The notes: generated from the letters alone by a model not told the origin. DNA of 64,000 nucleotides from an uncultured Lachnoclostridium sp. (GCA_948330435.1 CAOJBY010000006.1:84926-148925); one strand, 5' to 3'. Counted from the first letter of the stretch, positions 43,850 to 53,041 are shown. Numbers and translations are program-made.

Positions 43850-44605
43850 TCAGCGTCCCAGATAGCCGCCGTCAATGGGAATGATTGCACCGGATACATA
43901 ATCGGAAGCGGAAGAAGCAAGATAGATAACCGTTCCTTTCAGATCCTCCGGTAATCCCCATCTGTGTGCGGGAATCCTAAGGGTAATCTCGTGATTTCTT
44001 ACCGGATCATTGATAATCGCTGTATTCAAAGGGGTATCCATGTAGCCGGGAGCAATGGCATTTACATTGATTCCCTTTCCTGCCCACTCATTGGAAAACG
44101 CCTTTGTAAGCTGGGCTACCGCACCCTTTGATGCCGCATAAGGACTGCACACATAGCCGCCAAAAAAGCTGAGCATGGACGCTACGTTGATAATTTTACC
44201 GCTTCCCTGGGGTATCATATGGCGGGCCGCCAGCTGGCTCATCTCAAATACAGCCGTAATGTTCAGTTCTACCAGCTTGTCCCATCTGGAAAGCTCGATC
44301 TCCTCTGCATTTCCCCGCACCTGCATTCCCGCATTATTAATGAGAATATCCAGGCCGCCCAGCTTCTCGACTGCTTCCCAAAATCCCCTTGCCAGGTCCT
44401 CCCGGTTGGTTAGATCTGCGGAAATCCCCACAAACTCCATGCCATCCCTACACATACTCTCTGCGATTGCAGAGGTTTCCCCGTTTAAATCTATAATGCA
44501 TACCCTTGCCCCTGCTTCGGCAAGACCAATAGCCATATGTTGTCCAAGCCCTTGACAGGCTCCTGTGACAATCGCCCTCTTCCCTGTTAAATCAAACAAA
44601 TTCAT
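43850..44605 (-). CDS. Short-chain dehydrogenase, KduD-like
   Basis: A 251-residue classical SDR. NAD-binding TGACQGLG lies near residue 11-18, INNAGMQVRG follows, and the catalytic YxxxK is in SPYAASKGA with Ser in NVASMLS. The C-terminus GAIIPIDGGYLGR is typical of KduD/gluconate 5-dehydrogenase enzymes, which interconvert keto-sugar acids. The ATG at 44605 has AGGAGG. It starts a second block of the operon, after a terminator-like hairpin and a leader repeat. Confidence 0.87.
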   Translation of the reverse strand: MNLFDLTGKRAIVTGACQGLGQHMAIGLAEAGARVCIIDLNGETSAIAESMCRDGMEFVGISADLTNREDLARGFWEAVEKLGGLDILINNAGMQVRGNAEEIELSRWDKLVELNITAVFEMSQLAARHMIPQGSGKIINVASMLSFFGGYVCSPYAASKGAVAQLTKAFSNEWAGKGINVNAIAPGYMDTPLNTAIINDPVRNHEITLRIPAHRWGLPEDLKGTVIYLASSASDYVSGAIIPIDGGYLGR

Positions 44606-44626
44606 CTTACTCCTCCTAATTTTAAT

Positions 44627-44646
44627 CACTGCACAACAGTACTAAA
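44627..44646 (-). repeat. Leader repeat R3: CACTG.../CAGT element next to AGGAGG
   Basis: The + strand CACTGCACAACAGTACTAAA matches the GCAACAGTACTAAA part of R1/R2. The small hairpin arms are changed but still pair (ACTG/CAGT). On the minus strand TTAAAATTAGGAGG follows directly, as in R2 and R5. Confidence 0.65.
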
Positions 44647-44654
44647 AACTATGA

Positions 44655-44682
44655 GGGTGTTGGAAAATCACCAGCAACACCC
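44655..44682 (-). terminator. Terminator-like hairpin inside the sugar-acid operon
   Basis: GGGTGTTG (44655-44662) pairs perfectly with CAACACCC (44675-44682) over a 12-base loop. The minus-strand downstream flank TCATAGTTTTTAG has only a short T-run, so termination may be partial. It lies just after the creatininase-family stop and could set lower expression of the downstream enzymes. Confidence 0.6.
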
Positions 44683-44694
44683 CCATACAATCTA

Positions 44695-45810
44695 TCAAAG
44701 CTTTTCAAACACACCTACTCTTGGAATTCCATATACGGATTTCCAGCCTGTGCTTCCCGGCTCTCTTAAGTACGGCTCCATCTCTTCTGCCGTCCGCAGT
44801 GTCACCTCTTCCACCGGCGGCACCTGGCCTGCCGGGAATGCTTCCAGGATCTCGTCATGAAGCAGTGTCAGATATCTTAAAATCGCCGCCGTGGGACGCT
44901 TTGCTTTCCGTACGGACGCCAGCTTTGGATTTCCTACAATTCCCTCCGGCGTTCCCGCCAGTTCAATTGCCTGATGTCCCTGGCCCTCACTCCATTTACA
45001 GGGTCTTCTGTAAGCATCCACAGACACGTCCAGATGGCCTCCCGGAAGATAAGACTTAGGCCATGCTTCCTCCGCCTTATCCATATCCAGCATCTCCGGG
45101 AACAGTAAAAGCCCCATGGAAGTCTCGATCTCGTCTGCATGAATAAATGTAGTCTCAAAGCTGTCTCCCCGATCTATGGGAATAAAGAATTCACGAATCG
45201 CCCGGTGCCAGTCAATAACCCGGAAAATGCCGGGAAGCTGAAATCTCTTGCAGAATTCCTGTATGGCCGCTTCCAGCATCCACAGATGTCCGTGATTGTT
45301 CACCAGAATGATTTTGCGGAATCCGTCATTCCACAGTCCCAACATCATATAAATGATGGTCTCCTGAACGACCTCATGAGGCATGTTCACCGTTCCCGGC
45401 ATTGCAATATGGTGATAGGGATGTCCCCCATAGTTAAGGGGCGGGAACGCAATGCTGCATTCATGACCCTGTTTCGCAGTATATCTTCTTAAGCCCTCCA
45501 GAATCTGCGTCACCATAAAAGTGTCCAGGCCGGTGTTGGCATGTTTTCCGTGGTTTTCCGTACACCCAATGGGAACAAAGACAATGTCGTTCTTTCTTCT
45601 CCTTTCAATCACTTTTGTACGGTTTGTTGTCTGAATATAGGTGTTCGCCTGTCCCAGTTCCGAGGGTGAGGGAATTCCGTATTCCTCCAGAATGCCGTCA
45701 ATCTCATCTTCCGTCGCATCCCACACCTGTTTTTTCATCTGTCCGACCGAGCTATCCTCAAAGAAAATTGTCGGCTCTTCTGTCATGATCCATTTTGCCT
45801 TGTCACTCAT
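44695..45810 (-). CDS. Creatininase-family hydrolase, IolN-like candidate
   Basis: A 371-residue metal-dependent amidase/hydrolase-fold protein. Metal-ligand motifs are IGCTENHGKHANTGLD (Glu, two His, Asp), VNNHGHLWM and HADEIETSM. Family members act on creatinine, formamide pyrimidines or, in the Thermotoga inositol pathway (IolN), on a cyclic diketo-inositol. The sugar-acid genes around it make a ring-opening or lactonase-type step more likely than creatinine use. The ATG at 45810 is chosen; a GTG at 45825 lies on the ribosome site. It is 27 bases after the ABC binding protein gene. Confidence 0.82.
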   Translation of the reverse strand: MSDKAKWIMTEEPTIFFEDSSVGQMKKQVWDATEDEIDGILEEYGIPSPSELGQANTYIQTTNRTKVIERRRKNDIVFVPIGCTENHGKHANTGLDTFMVTQILEGLRRYTAKQGHECSIAFPPLNYGGHPYHHIAMPGTVNMPHEVVQETIIYMMLGLWNDGFRKIILVNNHGHLWMLEAAIQEFCKRFQLPGIFRVIDWHRAIREFFIPIDRGDSFETTFIHADEIETSMGLLLFPEMLDMDKAEEAWPKSYLPGGHLDVSVDAYRRPCKWSEGQGHQAIELAGTPEGIVGNPKLASVRKAKRPTAAILRYLTLLHDEILEAFPAGQVPPVEEVTLRTAEEMEPYLREPGSTGWKSVYGIPRVGVFEKL

Positions 45811-45837
45811 AGTCTTTTTCCTCACCTTATAGTTTCT

Positions 45838-46857
45838 TTAATTCAAATCTTCTGCTGTTACTACACTGATGGGCATAATCTGTTCGCTGCTTACTGCATA
45901 TCCGTCCAGTGCGAAAACTGCCGTCATAATGGCTATATAAGCCTGGCTCTGTTCATTCTGATTGCCCGAAGCATACAGTGCACCGGATGCAAGAGCTGCA
46001 TTCACATCCTCATCCACATCAAAGGTCATAGAAACGATCTCCTCTTCTCTTCCGGCAGACTTAATCGCTTCAAGGGCTCCAAGTCCCATATCCTTTGTCA
46101 ACGTCAACATTCCGTCAATCTTGTCATAAGTCTGGAGACAGTTTTCCGCAACAGTCATAGCGGAGGCTCTGTCCCAATCCGCCGGCTGGCTTGCCAGAAG
46201 CGTGATTCCCGGATATTCCTCAAGAGCTGCCTTGAATCCTGCCGTACGTTCCTCTGAGGTTGAATTTCCTGCCTTTCCCTCAATCAATACCACATCGCCC
46301 TGTCCGCCAAGCTTCTCAAACAATGCAACTGCAAGGCTATAGCCCACGTCATAATTTTGTGCTCCTACATAGGATACAATGTCCCCTCCGTTTGCCTTGG
46401 TATTGGCCGTTACAACCAAAATTCCCGCATTATTGGCTTTCTCAATGGCAGGCACGATTCCCTCCGAATCACATGGAGCAATTACAATCGCATCTACCTG
46501 ATTCGTGATACACTGTTCTACAAGCTGAATCTGCTCTTCAATGTTGAAAGGTGTCTGTGGGGCCATAGTCTCTACCTCAATCTTGTCTGCATAGTCCCTG
46601 CCGCACTGCTCTGCCGCCTCTACCATATTGATGAAAAATGCAGACTGGAGACTTTTTACAATAAAGGCTATTTTGTACTTTTCGCCGGGTGTCTTTGCCT
46701 CGGCTGTCGGAGCTTCTGCTTCTCCCTCATTGCCTGGTGCCTCGGTCTGTGCCGGTGCCTGCTGTGTGCCCTCCCCCTCTTTCACATTCGAGCATCCATA
46801 CAGACAAGTGGCTGCTAATGTAAGAATGAGTGTAAGTGCCGTTAACTTTTTTAACAT
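45838..46857 (-). CDS. Sugar ABC transporter substrate-binding lipoprotein (RbsB-like)
   Basis: A 339-residue periplasmic-binding-protein-like type 1 protein. The signal sequence ends in the lipobox CLYGC (Cys22). An acidic/Thr/Ala linker (about 28-60) precedes the sugar-binding fold beginning KYKIAFIVKSLQSAFF. IVIAPCDSEGIVPAI and LIEGKAGNSTSEERTAGF are the ribose-family hinge segments. It delivers the ligand to the two permeases encoded upstream. The ligand is unknown; sugars or cyclitols such as inositol are typical. Confidence 0.92.
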   Translation of the reverse strand: MLKKLTALTLILTLAATCLYGCSNVKEGEGTQQAPAQTEAPGNEGEAEAPTAEAKTPGEKYKIAFIVKSLQSAFFINMVEAAEQCGRDYADKIEVETMAPQTPFNIEEQIQLVEQCITNQVDAIVIAPCDSEGIVPAIEKANNAGILVVTANTKANGGDIVSYVGAQNYDVGYSLAVALFEKLGGQGDVVLIEGKAGNSTSEERTAGFKAALEEYPGITLLASQPADWDRASAMTVAENCLQTYDKIDGMLTLTKDMGLGALEAIKSAGREEEIVSMTFDVDEDVNAALASGALYASGNQNEQSQAYIAIMTAVFALDGYAVSSEQIMPISVVTAEDLN

Positions 46858-46890
46858 GGTAAAATCCTCCTTTTTTAAGCATTTACTGCT

Positions 46891-47877
46891 TTATTTTTTT
46901 GTTGGCTTATCATTTCCGGCTTTCATTTTCTTATCCTGAAGAAAAGCGTTAAAAAATACTGCCAGAATGATAATGACTCCAAGGAATGCCTTTTGTATCT
47001 CTGTAGGTATCTGCATATTATTCATGCCGCTTTGAATCACGGAAATAATAAGTGCTCCCCCTGCCACGCCCCAGACACTTCCCACGCCTCCCGACATTAC
47101 CGCACCTCCGATAAGTGCTACGGAAATTGCATCAAAATGATACTGAGTTCCAAGATTTGCATCTGCGGCATTCAGGCGGGCGATATACATAATTCCCGCA
47201 AATCCGGAAATCAGTCCGCTCAGCATATGCACCAGCAATACAATAGATTTTGTAGGCACTCCGGAAAACTCCGCTGTCAGCGGATTGGAGCCTGTAAAAT
47301 ATATTCTTCGCCCGAAATTGGTTTTTTCAAAGCAAAACCACATAACAAGCAGGAATATCACAACGATAAGCATAGGCATGGTCACCCGGAAGCTTCCAAT
47401 CTTAAGAATCTCCCCCATAGCCAGGAACCGGATACTCTCATTAATCCCATAATATACACCCTTGCCGATATAGAGCCAGGCAGCTCCTCTGGCCACATAC
47501 ATGGTGGCGAAAGTAGCCAGAAAGGCCGGAATATTAAGCTTTGTGACCATAAGACCATTTATGGCACCCACGCCCGCCCCGAAAAGAACCACCAGTAGAA
47601 CAGGAACAATCACCGGAACTGCGGATTCGCTTAACAGCATAGGTCCACAGAGTACTGTAGAAAGGGCCATGGTAGAGCCAATAGAAAGGTTGATTCCTCC
47701 TGTCAGGATTACAGCCAGCTGGGCCACTCCAATAATGGCCAGAAAAGAAGCCTGGTTAATAATCGTGGAAAGGTTCGCCGGTTTTAAAAATCCTTTACCG
47801 AAGACGGAGAAGAATGCTGTAATGGCAATCAAAATAAAAAATGTAGAAAAATCGTAAACTCTGCTTTTATCTTTCAT
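46891..47877 (-). CDS. Sugar ABC transporter permease (RbsC family), second copy
   Basis: A 328-residue membrane protein with eight to ten helices. Family signs are GGINLSIGSTMALSTVLCG and later LIGGAVMSGGVGSVWGVAGGAL. The start overlaps the end of the first permease gene by 11 bases. The two permeases differ, so they probably form a heterodimeric channel. Confidence 0.92.
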   Translation of the reverse strand: MKDKSRVYDFSTFFILIAITAFFSVFGKGFLKPANLSTIINQASFLAIIGVAQLAVILTGGINLSIGSTMALSTVLCGPMLLSESAVPVIVPVLLVVLFGAGVGAINGLMVTKLNIPAFLATFATMYVARGAAWLYIGKGVYYGINESIRFLAMGEILKIGSFRVTMPMLIVVIFLLVMWFCFEKTNFGRRIYFTGSNPLTAEFSGVPTKSIVLLVHMLSGLISGFAGIMYIARLNAADANLGTQYHFDAISVALIGGAVMSGGVGSVWGVAGGALIISVIQSGMNNMQIPTEIQKAFLGVIIILAVFFNAFLQDKKMKAGNDKPTKK

Positions 47878-48880
47878 TCTTATCTCCCCTCCTTTTCAGC
47901 CCTTTTACTGCCAGTTCATTCATAATCATGCCCAACACAAGCACAATTCCCAGTACAACCATAATGGCATTTGTATTTACTCCTGCAAGGGAAAGACCAT
48001 TACGCACAGTATAAACCACCAGTGCCCCGATAATAGCTCCCGGTATGCTCCCCTTTCCGCCTGAGAGCAGGTTTCCTCCAAGTACAGCGGCCACAACTGC
48101 CTGAAATTCCAATCCGTCTCCCGCAGTGGGTTGTGCACTGTTCAGACGCAGAAGCATGAGTAGTGCTGCAATTCCCGCCATAAATCCGGTAATCACATAG
48201 ACTCCGATATTCCAGGCATCGGTGCGGATATTGGAAAGCTTTGCGGCCTCCCGATTGCCGCCCAGGGCATAAATATAAGTCCCAAGAACCGTTTTCTGAA
48301 ACAAAAGAATCAGTGCCGCCAGTGTAATCAGGGCTATCAGCACCTGAACGCTGATGGTCAGAATACTGCCAGAAGAAAACATCCATTCTAAAAGATTGGT
48401 CTGCAAAAAAGGTATGATGGTTGTATTCTCCGTGGGTAGATATACCGCCCGACTCTCTGACAGAGTGTTGGCAAGTCCCTGGGCCACACCCATCATTCCG
48501 AATGTGGCGATAAAGGGTGCCACTTTCATTTTTACAATTACCAGCCCATTCAACCATCCAAACACTGCCGCAGCCCCCAGGCCCAAAAGAATCGCCACTG
48601 CTTCATTTACTCCGTGTCCGATCAACTGTGCAATAATAATTCCAATCAATGACACCAGGCCGCCTACGGAAAGATCAATCCCTCCTGTAATAATTGCCAA
48701 GGACATAGCTGCACTTAGAATCATCAAAATCGCAGCCTGGGCAAGCAGTGTGGAAAGATTGGCCGGGGATCCGAAATTCGGTATGGCCGCAACGAAAACC
48801 ACCAGCAGGATTACAAATATGTAGGCAGAGTTGGGCAGGCCGGAAAGCATTCCTTTTAAAGATCTCTTCTTCTCTTTCAT
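47867..48880 (-). CDS. Sugar ABC transporter permease (RbsC family), first copy
   Basis: About 337 residues with eight to ten helices; IITGGIDLSVGGLVSLIG and VLGGNLLSGGKGSIPGAIIG are the RbsC signatures. The ATG at 48880 comes 1 base after the ATPase stop and has an AGGAGG within the ATPase gene's end, so translation is coupled. Confidence 0.92.
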   Translation of the reverse strand: MKEKKRSLKGMLSGLPNSAYIFVILLVVFVAAIPNFGSPANLSTLLAQAAILMILSAAMSLAIITGGIDLSVGGLVSLIGIIIAQLIGHGVNEAVAILLGLGAAAVFGWLNGLVIVKMKVAPFIATFGMMGVAQGLANTLSESRAVYLPTENTTIIPFLQTNLLEWMFSSGSILTISVQVLIALITLAALILLFQKTVLGTYIYALGGNREAAKLSNIRTDAWNIGVYVITGFMAGIAALLMLLRLNSAQPTAGDGLEFQAVVAAVLGGNLLSGGKGSIPGAIIGALVVYTVRNGLSLAGVNTNAIMVVLGIVLVLGMIMNELAVKGLKRRGDKNER

Positions 48881-48881
48881 C

Positions 48882-50375
48882 TCATTGCCCTCCTCCCTGT
48901 TTGTACGCATAGGTAAGCACTCTCTCCTGATCCGCCTCTTCGCGGGAAAGTTCTCCGGTAATTTTCCCCTGGGCCATTACATAAATCCGGTCGCTCATTC
49001 CCAGAATCTCCGGCAGGTCCGATGAAATCATCAGTACTGCGGCCCCCTGATGAACCAGTTCATCCATCAATTTGTATATTTCGCTTTTGGCCCCCACATC
49101 AATTCCTCTGGTGGGCTCGTCAAAAATGAAAAGCTTCAGATTCGCCATGAGCCACTTTGCAATTACGACTTTCTGCTGGGTTCCTCCACTTAAAAAGCCT
49201 GCCAGTTTTTCAATGGTGGGCGTTGCAATCTGCAGACTTTCCACATATCCGTTACAGACTTCCTTTTCTTTCTTTGTATTAATCAGTCCGTTTTTATTTA
49301 AACTGGACAATACGGAAATCACCATATTTTCACGGATATTTTTCTTAAGGGCAAGTCCCTGAAGCTTTCGGTCCTCAGGGAGAAGCCCGATCCCTGCTTT
49401 TACAGCTTCTTTTGGGTTATTCTTTTTATATTTCTCTCCCCCAAGCAGGATCTCTCCCTCATAATAATCATCAATTCCGAAAACCGCCCTTGCAAGTTCC
49501 GTCCGTCCCGCCCCCATAAGGCCTGATAATCCTACAATCTCACCAGCATATACTTTCATATGAATATCCGAAAATCCGTCCCCGGAACAGCCCTTGATCT
49601 CCAGAACACATTCACCCGGCTTATCAATTGGGTTTCTGGGATAAAGGTTTTCAATCTTCCGGCCTGCGATTTTTTCAATCATTTCATTCATCTCTATCTC
49701 ATCCAGCTTATAGGTTCCAACCTTTATTCCATCCCGCATGATGGTTACCCGGTCTCCGATCTCATAGAGTTCTTCCAATCGGTGGGAAATATAAAACATG
49801 CCCACCCCCTGCTCTTTCAGCATACGGATAATAGAAAAGAGTTCTTTGATTTCAGCCTCTGTAAGGGAGCTGGTGGGCTCGTCCAGAACGAGGACTCTGG
49901 AGTTCTTCGAAATCGCCTTTGCAATTTCCACCATCTGCTGAGTTCCCGTGCTCAGTTCTTTTACCAGGGTCTCTGGAGCAATATCCAGATGGAGCATGTC
50001 CAGATATTTCTTTGATTCTTTATACATGTAGTCTTTATCATCAAATATTCCCTTTTTCTTCTCATTTCCCAGAAAAATATTTTTCATAATTGACAATTCC
50101 GGAATCAGGTTCAGTTCCTGATAAATCATGCCGATTCCGAGGGAAGAGGATAGAATCGGAGAGTTCTTTTTGATCACCTGGCCATGAATCAGAAGTTCTC
50201 CCTCGTCCTGTGCATAAGCACCGGAAAGAATTTTCATCAACGTTGATTTTCCGGCTCCGTTTTCACCAATCAACACATGAACCTCCCCCTCATTCAGTTC
50301 CATGTTGATGTCATTCAGCGCCACCACTCCGGGGAATCGTTTTGTGATGTGCTTAAATTCCACCAGATTACTCAT
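48882..50375 (-). CDS. Sugar ABC transporter ATPase (RbsA/MglA family)
   Basis: A 497-residue tandem ATPase. The first half has Walker A GENGAGKST, signature LSTGTQQMVEIAKA and Walker B VLVLDEPTSSL. The second half has the degenerate Walker region LSGLMGAGRTELA, signature LSGGTQQKVVIAKWL and Walker B LFIFDEPTRGID. This asymmetry is normal for the family. It powers import of the operon's unknown substrate and lies 21 bases after the regulator gene. Confidence 0.94.
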   Translation of the reverse strand: MSNLVEFKHITKRFPGVVALNDINMELNEGEVHVLIGENGAGKSTLMKILSGAYAQDEGELLIHGQVIKKNSPILSSSLGIGMIYQELNLIPELSIMKNIFLGNEKKKGIFDDKDYMYKESKKYLDMLHLDIAPETLVKELSTGTQQMVEIAKAISKNSRVLVLDEPTSSLTEAEIKELFSIIRMLKEQGVGMFYISHRLEELYEIGDRVTIMRDGIKVGTYKLDEIEMNEMIEKIAGRKIENLYPRNPIDKPGECVLEIKGCSGDGFSDIHMKVYAGEIVGLSGLMGAGRTELARAVFGIDDYYEGEILLGGEKYKKNNPKEAVKAGIGLLPEDRKLQGLALKKNIRENMVISVLSSLNKNGLINTKKEKEVCNGYVESLQIATPTIEKLAGFLSGGTQQKVVIAKWLMANLKLFIFDEPTRGIDVGAKSEIYKLMDELVHQGAAVLMISSDLPEILGMSDRIYVMAQGKITGELSREEADQERVLTYAYKQGGGQ

Positions 50376-50396
50376 AAGATACCCTCCTTCAAACCT

Positions 50397-51107
50397 TTAC
50401 TCTTTATCCTGTTGTTTCGGTATTGCCATATAACGGTTAATCACCGTCTGCAAATGCCTCTGCATAGCACTTCTTGCCGTTTCCGGATCCGCTGCCATGA
50501 TCCCCTCCAAAATATTATGATGGGCAATCTTGCTTTCATAATTTCCAAAGTCCAGAATGAAATCTTCCAGAACATCTTTCAGCATGTCCCTTATCATCTC
50601 CACCAGCATGGAAAACAAATGATTTCCCGATATTTCCGCTATCTTCAAGTGAAACTGTATATCTTTCTCTGCCCAATATTTCAAATCATCTTTATGGGCA
50701 TTCAGATCCTCGTAAATCTTCTGTAATTCCCGTATATCCCGATAGGTTGCTTTTTGTGCCGCCAGATAAGTGGCCTGAGATTCCACCGCCACCCTTAAGT
50801 TCATCAATGAAAGATAATCGCTGTCTTCCGCAAAAAACATGGGAATAATATTCTCAATTTTGTTGGAAAAATTAGTTTCCTTTACAAAAGTACCTTTTCC
50901 CTGGAAAGATTCTACCATCCCCAAAACAGCCAGACGGTTTAATGCCGCCCTTACAGTATTCCTGCTGGCGGAATATTTCTCTACCAATTCCATCTCCGTA
51001 GGCAGTTTATCGCCTGCCTGGTATTCACCATTTCTTATTTTTTCTTTCAGCTTGACGAATATGTATTCTCCTGAACTTATTTTATTATTTGGCATCCTTC
51101 TCCTCAT
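50397..51107 (-). CDS. GntR-family (FadR/FCD) regulator of the sugar-acid operon
   Basis: A 236-residue regulator. The N-terminal winged helix is at about 12-78 (LPTEMELVEKYSASRNTVRAAL). The C-terminal all-helical FCD ligand domain includes LRVAVESQATYLA and the metal-binding-type HHNILEGIMAAD. It is the first gene of the operon. Palindromes of the type TTGTTSAACAA around its promoter suggest autoregulation; the inducer is likely the imported compound or an intermediate. Confidence 0.9.
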   Translation of the reverse strand: MRRRMPNNKISSGEYIFVKLKEKIRNGEYQAGDKLPTEMELVEKYSASRNTVRAALNRLAVLGMVESFQGKGTFVKETNFSNKIENIIPMFFAEDSDYLSLMNLRVAVESQATYLAAQKATYRDIRELQKIYEDLNAHKDDLKYWAEKDIQFHLKIAEISGNHLFSMLVEMIRDMLKDVLEDFILDFGNYESKIAHHNILEGIMAADPETARSAMQRHLQTVINRYMAIPKQQDKE

Positions 51108-51581
51108 TTCTGCTGTTGATCAACACCTTATGTTGTATTTATAACACTTATTGAACAACTTATCAACAACTTTTTCTCATTATTCATGTTTTTTGTGATT
51201 TTTCACAAATTTTATCCCTGTAATTTGTGCATATTTTATATCAGTTTTTTCAAATTTGTTCAGTAGTTGTTCAACAATATGATCTTACATAAGTTTTTGC
51301 TATATCCGGATTCTTTGTGCAAAACAAAACTTGTTGAACAATTCTGTTTTTCCCTCCTTTCCACCGTTTTGTTTCTGGTATATTCCACATAAAAAACAGG
51401 AATCTGAATCATTTATAAAAAATTCATTTTATTATAACCTTACAGACAAAATGCTGTCAATTGCCATGAAACTCCAGGTTTTTCCTGTTTTCTGAAAAAT
51501 CCAAAAAACAGCCTGCCTTTGATTTACTTATCCATCAAAGGCAGGCTGTATACCCGCATCTTGTTCAACAACATTATTTTT
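51108..51581 (-). promoter_or_regulatory. Regulatory region with promoter and repeated TTGTTSAACAA palindromes
   Basis: This 474-base AT-rich gap holds a promoter for the GntR operon: on the minus strand TTGATA (51161-51166), 17 bases, TATAAA (51138-51143). Perfect copies of TTGTT(C/G)AACAA lie at 51267-51277, 51331-51341 and 51561-51571. A one-mismatch copy lies in the promoter spacer (51148-51158), and the related TGTTGATCAACA is at 51114-51125. They are good candidates for the GntR operator. No protein-coding frame was seen. A terminator at 51503-51549 belongs to the TRIC gene. Confidence 0.75.
51503..51549 (-). terminator. Terminator after the TRIC-family gene
   Basis: CAGCCTGCCTTTGAT pairs with ATCAAAGGCAGGCTG (15 bp) over a 10-base loop, with six T on the minus side. 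It is one of the strongest hairpins in the window. Confidence 0.92.
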
Positions 51582-52226
51582 TTATTGTATCCGAGGCAGA
51601 TTCCACCGGTAATGCATTGCCAGCAGCCGCACAACTATGACCACCGCTGCCCCGGCTGTCATGGAGACCAGATTGCCAATCCTGCTGCCTGAATACACGC
51701 AGACAAGGGCTCCGGCAATGGAGGCACAGGCATAAATATGTTTTGTCAGGATATAAGGCTTCTCCTGTGCCATCACATCCCGCAGCAGGCCCCCTCCCAC
51801 ACCTGTAATAACACCTACAAAAATCAGCAGGAAGTTCTGGTCATATCCCAGGCTTCTGGCTGTATTTACTCCCACAACAGTAAATATCCCCAGCCCAATC
51901 GCATCAAAAAACGTCATAATCTTATCATAAACTACTGCGATTTTCCCCTGAAGCAGGTTCTGTCGCATATACAAAAGTACAAAAAGTAAGATTGAAACAA
52001 CAAGTGCAACTATGGTGTAGACAGGCATGCGAAACATATTCGGGGGTGTATAGCCCAAAATCAAATCACGTATCACTCCGCCACCCACAGAGGTTACCAC
52101 ACCCAGCACACAGATCCCAAACAAGTCCATGTTCTTTTGCATAGCTAACATGGCCCCAGAAGACGCAAAGGCAATGGTTCCGACAATTTCCATCATAAAT
52201 ATGATTAACTCTGAGTAGTCCTCCAT
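51582..52226 (-). CDS. TRIC cation channel-family membrane protein (UPF0126)
   Basis: A 214-residue protein with seven hydrophobic helices arranged as two inverted triple-helix repeats. The glycine motifs GVVTSVGGGVIRDL and GVITGVGGGLLRDV mark each repeat. The family includes bacterial TRIC homologues that form monovalent cation channels. It lies 20 bases downstream of the YoaK-family gene and shares its promoter. Confidence 0.9.
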   Translation of the reverse strand: MEDYSELIIFMMEIVGTIAFASSGAMLAMQKNMDLFGICVLGVVTSVGGGVIRDLILGYTPPNMFRMPVYTIVALVVSILLFVLLYMRQNLLQGKIAVVYDKIMTFFDAIGLGIFTVVGVNTARSLGYDQNFLLIFVGVITGVGGGLLRDVMAQEKPYILTKHIYACASIAGALVCVYSGSRIGNLVSMTAGAAVVIVVRLLAMHYRWNLPRIQ

Positions 52227-52246
52227 GGTTCCTCCTATCCCTCCGC

Positions 52247-52936
52247 TTATTTCTTCTCCGGCTGTTCTTCCACAGTCGGGGGAATAAACATAATGACAAA
52301 CACGACCAGCAAAAGCAGACAGACAATCAACACAGATGTCTCCATAAACACCCGCGTAATCGCTGTTCCAAGAACGGATCCAAAGATGAAAAACAGAATA
52401 ATCCCATAATATTGCAGGCTCTTCTTCCGGGCCTCTTTATCCTTATTGATATTATAATAAAAAAGCTGTTCTGTGGCACTTCTGAGGTTTCCGGTACACA
52501 TGGTTGTGGCATAGGCACTTCCGTTAAAGCGACGGAAGCTCTCCACCTGCATGGAACACACAAAGGATACTGCGGAGTTAATCACATCATCACATACCCC
52601 GGATGGAATGAACGCAATCACCCACAGCACCACAAATTCAATCACAATTACAATCTGCCGCCAGTGAAGACCAGGATTATAACGGAACTTTCTTCTCACA
52701 TACTCCGTGATCAGAATTCCCGCCATAAAAGCCACGATCGGGTACATATAAAATAAAATCTTAGACCAGTTCCGATCTGCCACATTGATCCCCAGCAGGA
52801 CGATATTTCCCGTCTGGGCATTGGCAAATACGCCGCCCCGACAGATATAGGTGTATACATCCAGGTAACCGCCGGCGATGGCCAGAAGAACACCTACGAT
52901 ATAAGATTCGGATGCCTTTTCCAATTGAAGCTTCAT
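52247..52936 (-). CDS. YoaK-family membrane protein (DUF1275)
   Basis: A 229-residue protein with about six hydrophobic helices. LAIAGGYLDVYTYICRGGVFANAQTGNIVLLGI is the family's diagnostic N-terminal region (first ~50 residues), with the conserved AxxTGN. Function unknown; it is common in Firmicutes and Proteobacteria. AAAGGAA precedes the ATG. Confidence 0.9.
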   Translation of the reverse strand: MKLQLEKASESYIVGVLLAIAGGYLDVYTYICRGGVFANAQTGNIVLLGINVADRNWSKILFYMYPIVAFMAGILITEYVRRKFRYNPGLHWRQIVIVIEFVVLWVIAFIPSGVCDDVINSAVSFVCSMQVESFRRFNGSAYATTMCTGNLRSATEQLFYYNINKDKEARKKSLQYYGIILFFIFGSVLGTAITRVFMETSVLIVCLLLLVVFVIMFIPPTVEEQPEKK

Positions 52937-53012
52937 ATTTGTGCATTTCCTTTATGTAAACTTGCTCATTTATTTCTTGCATGAAACCTAATTTTCATAT
53001 AACCATTTTTTT

Positions 53013-53041
53013 ATTATACGTTCTATTTCATCTCTTTGCAA
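53013..53041 (-). promoter_or_regulatory. Promoter of the YoaK/TRIC pair
   Basis: On the minus strand TTGCAA (53036-53041) and a consensus TATAAT (53013-53018) are exactly 17 bases apart, about 75 bases before the YoaK start. Confidence 0.65.
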
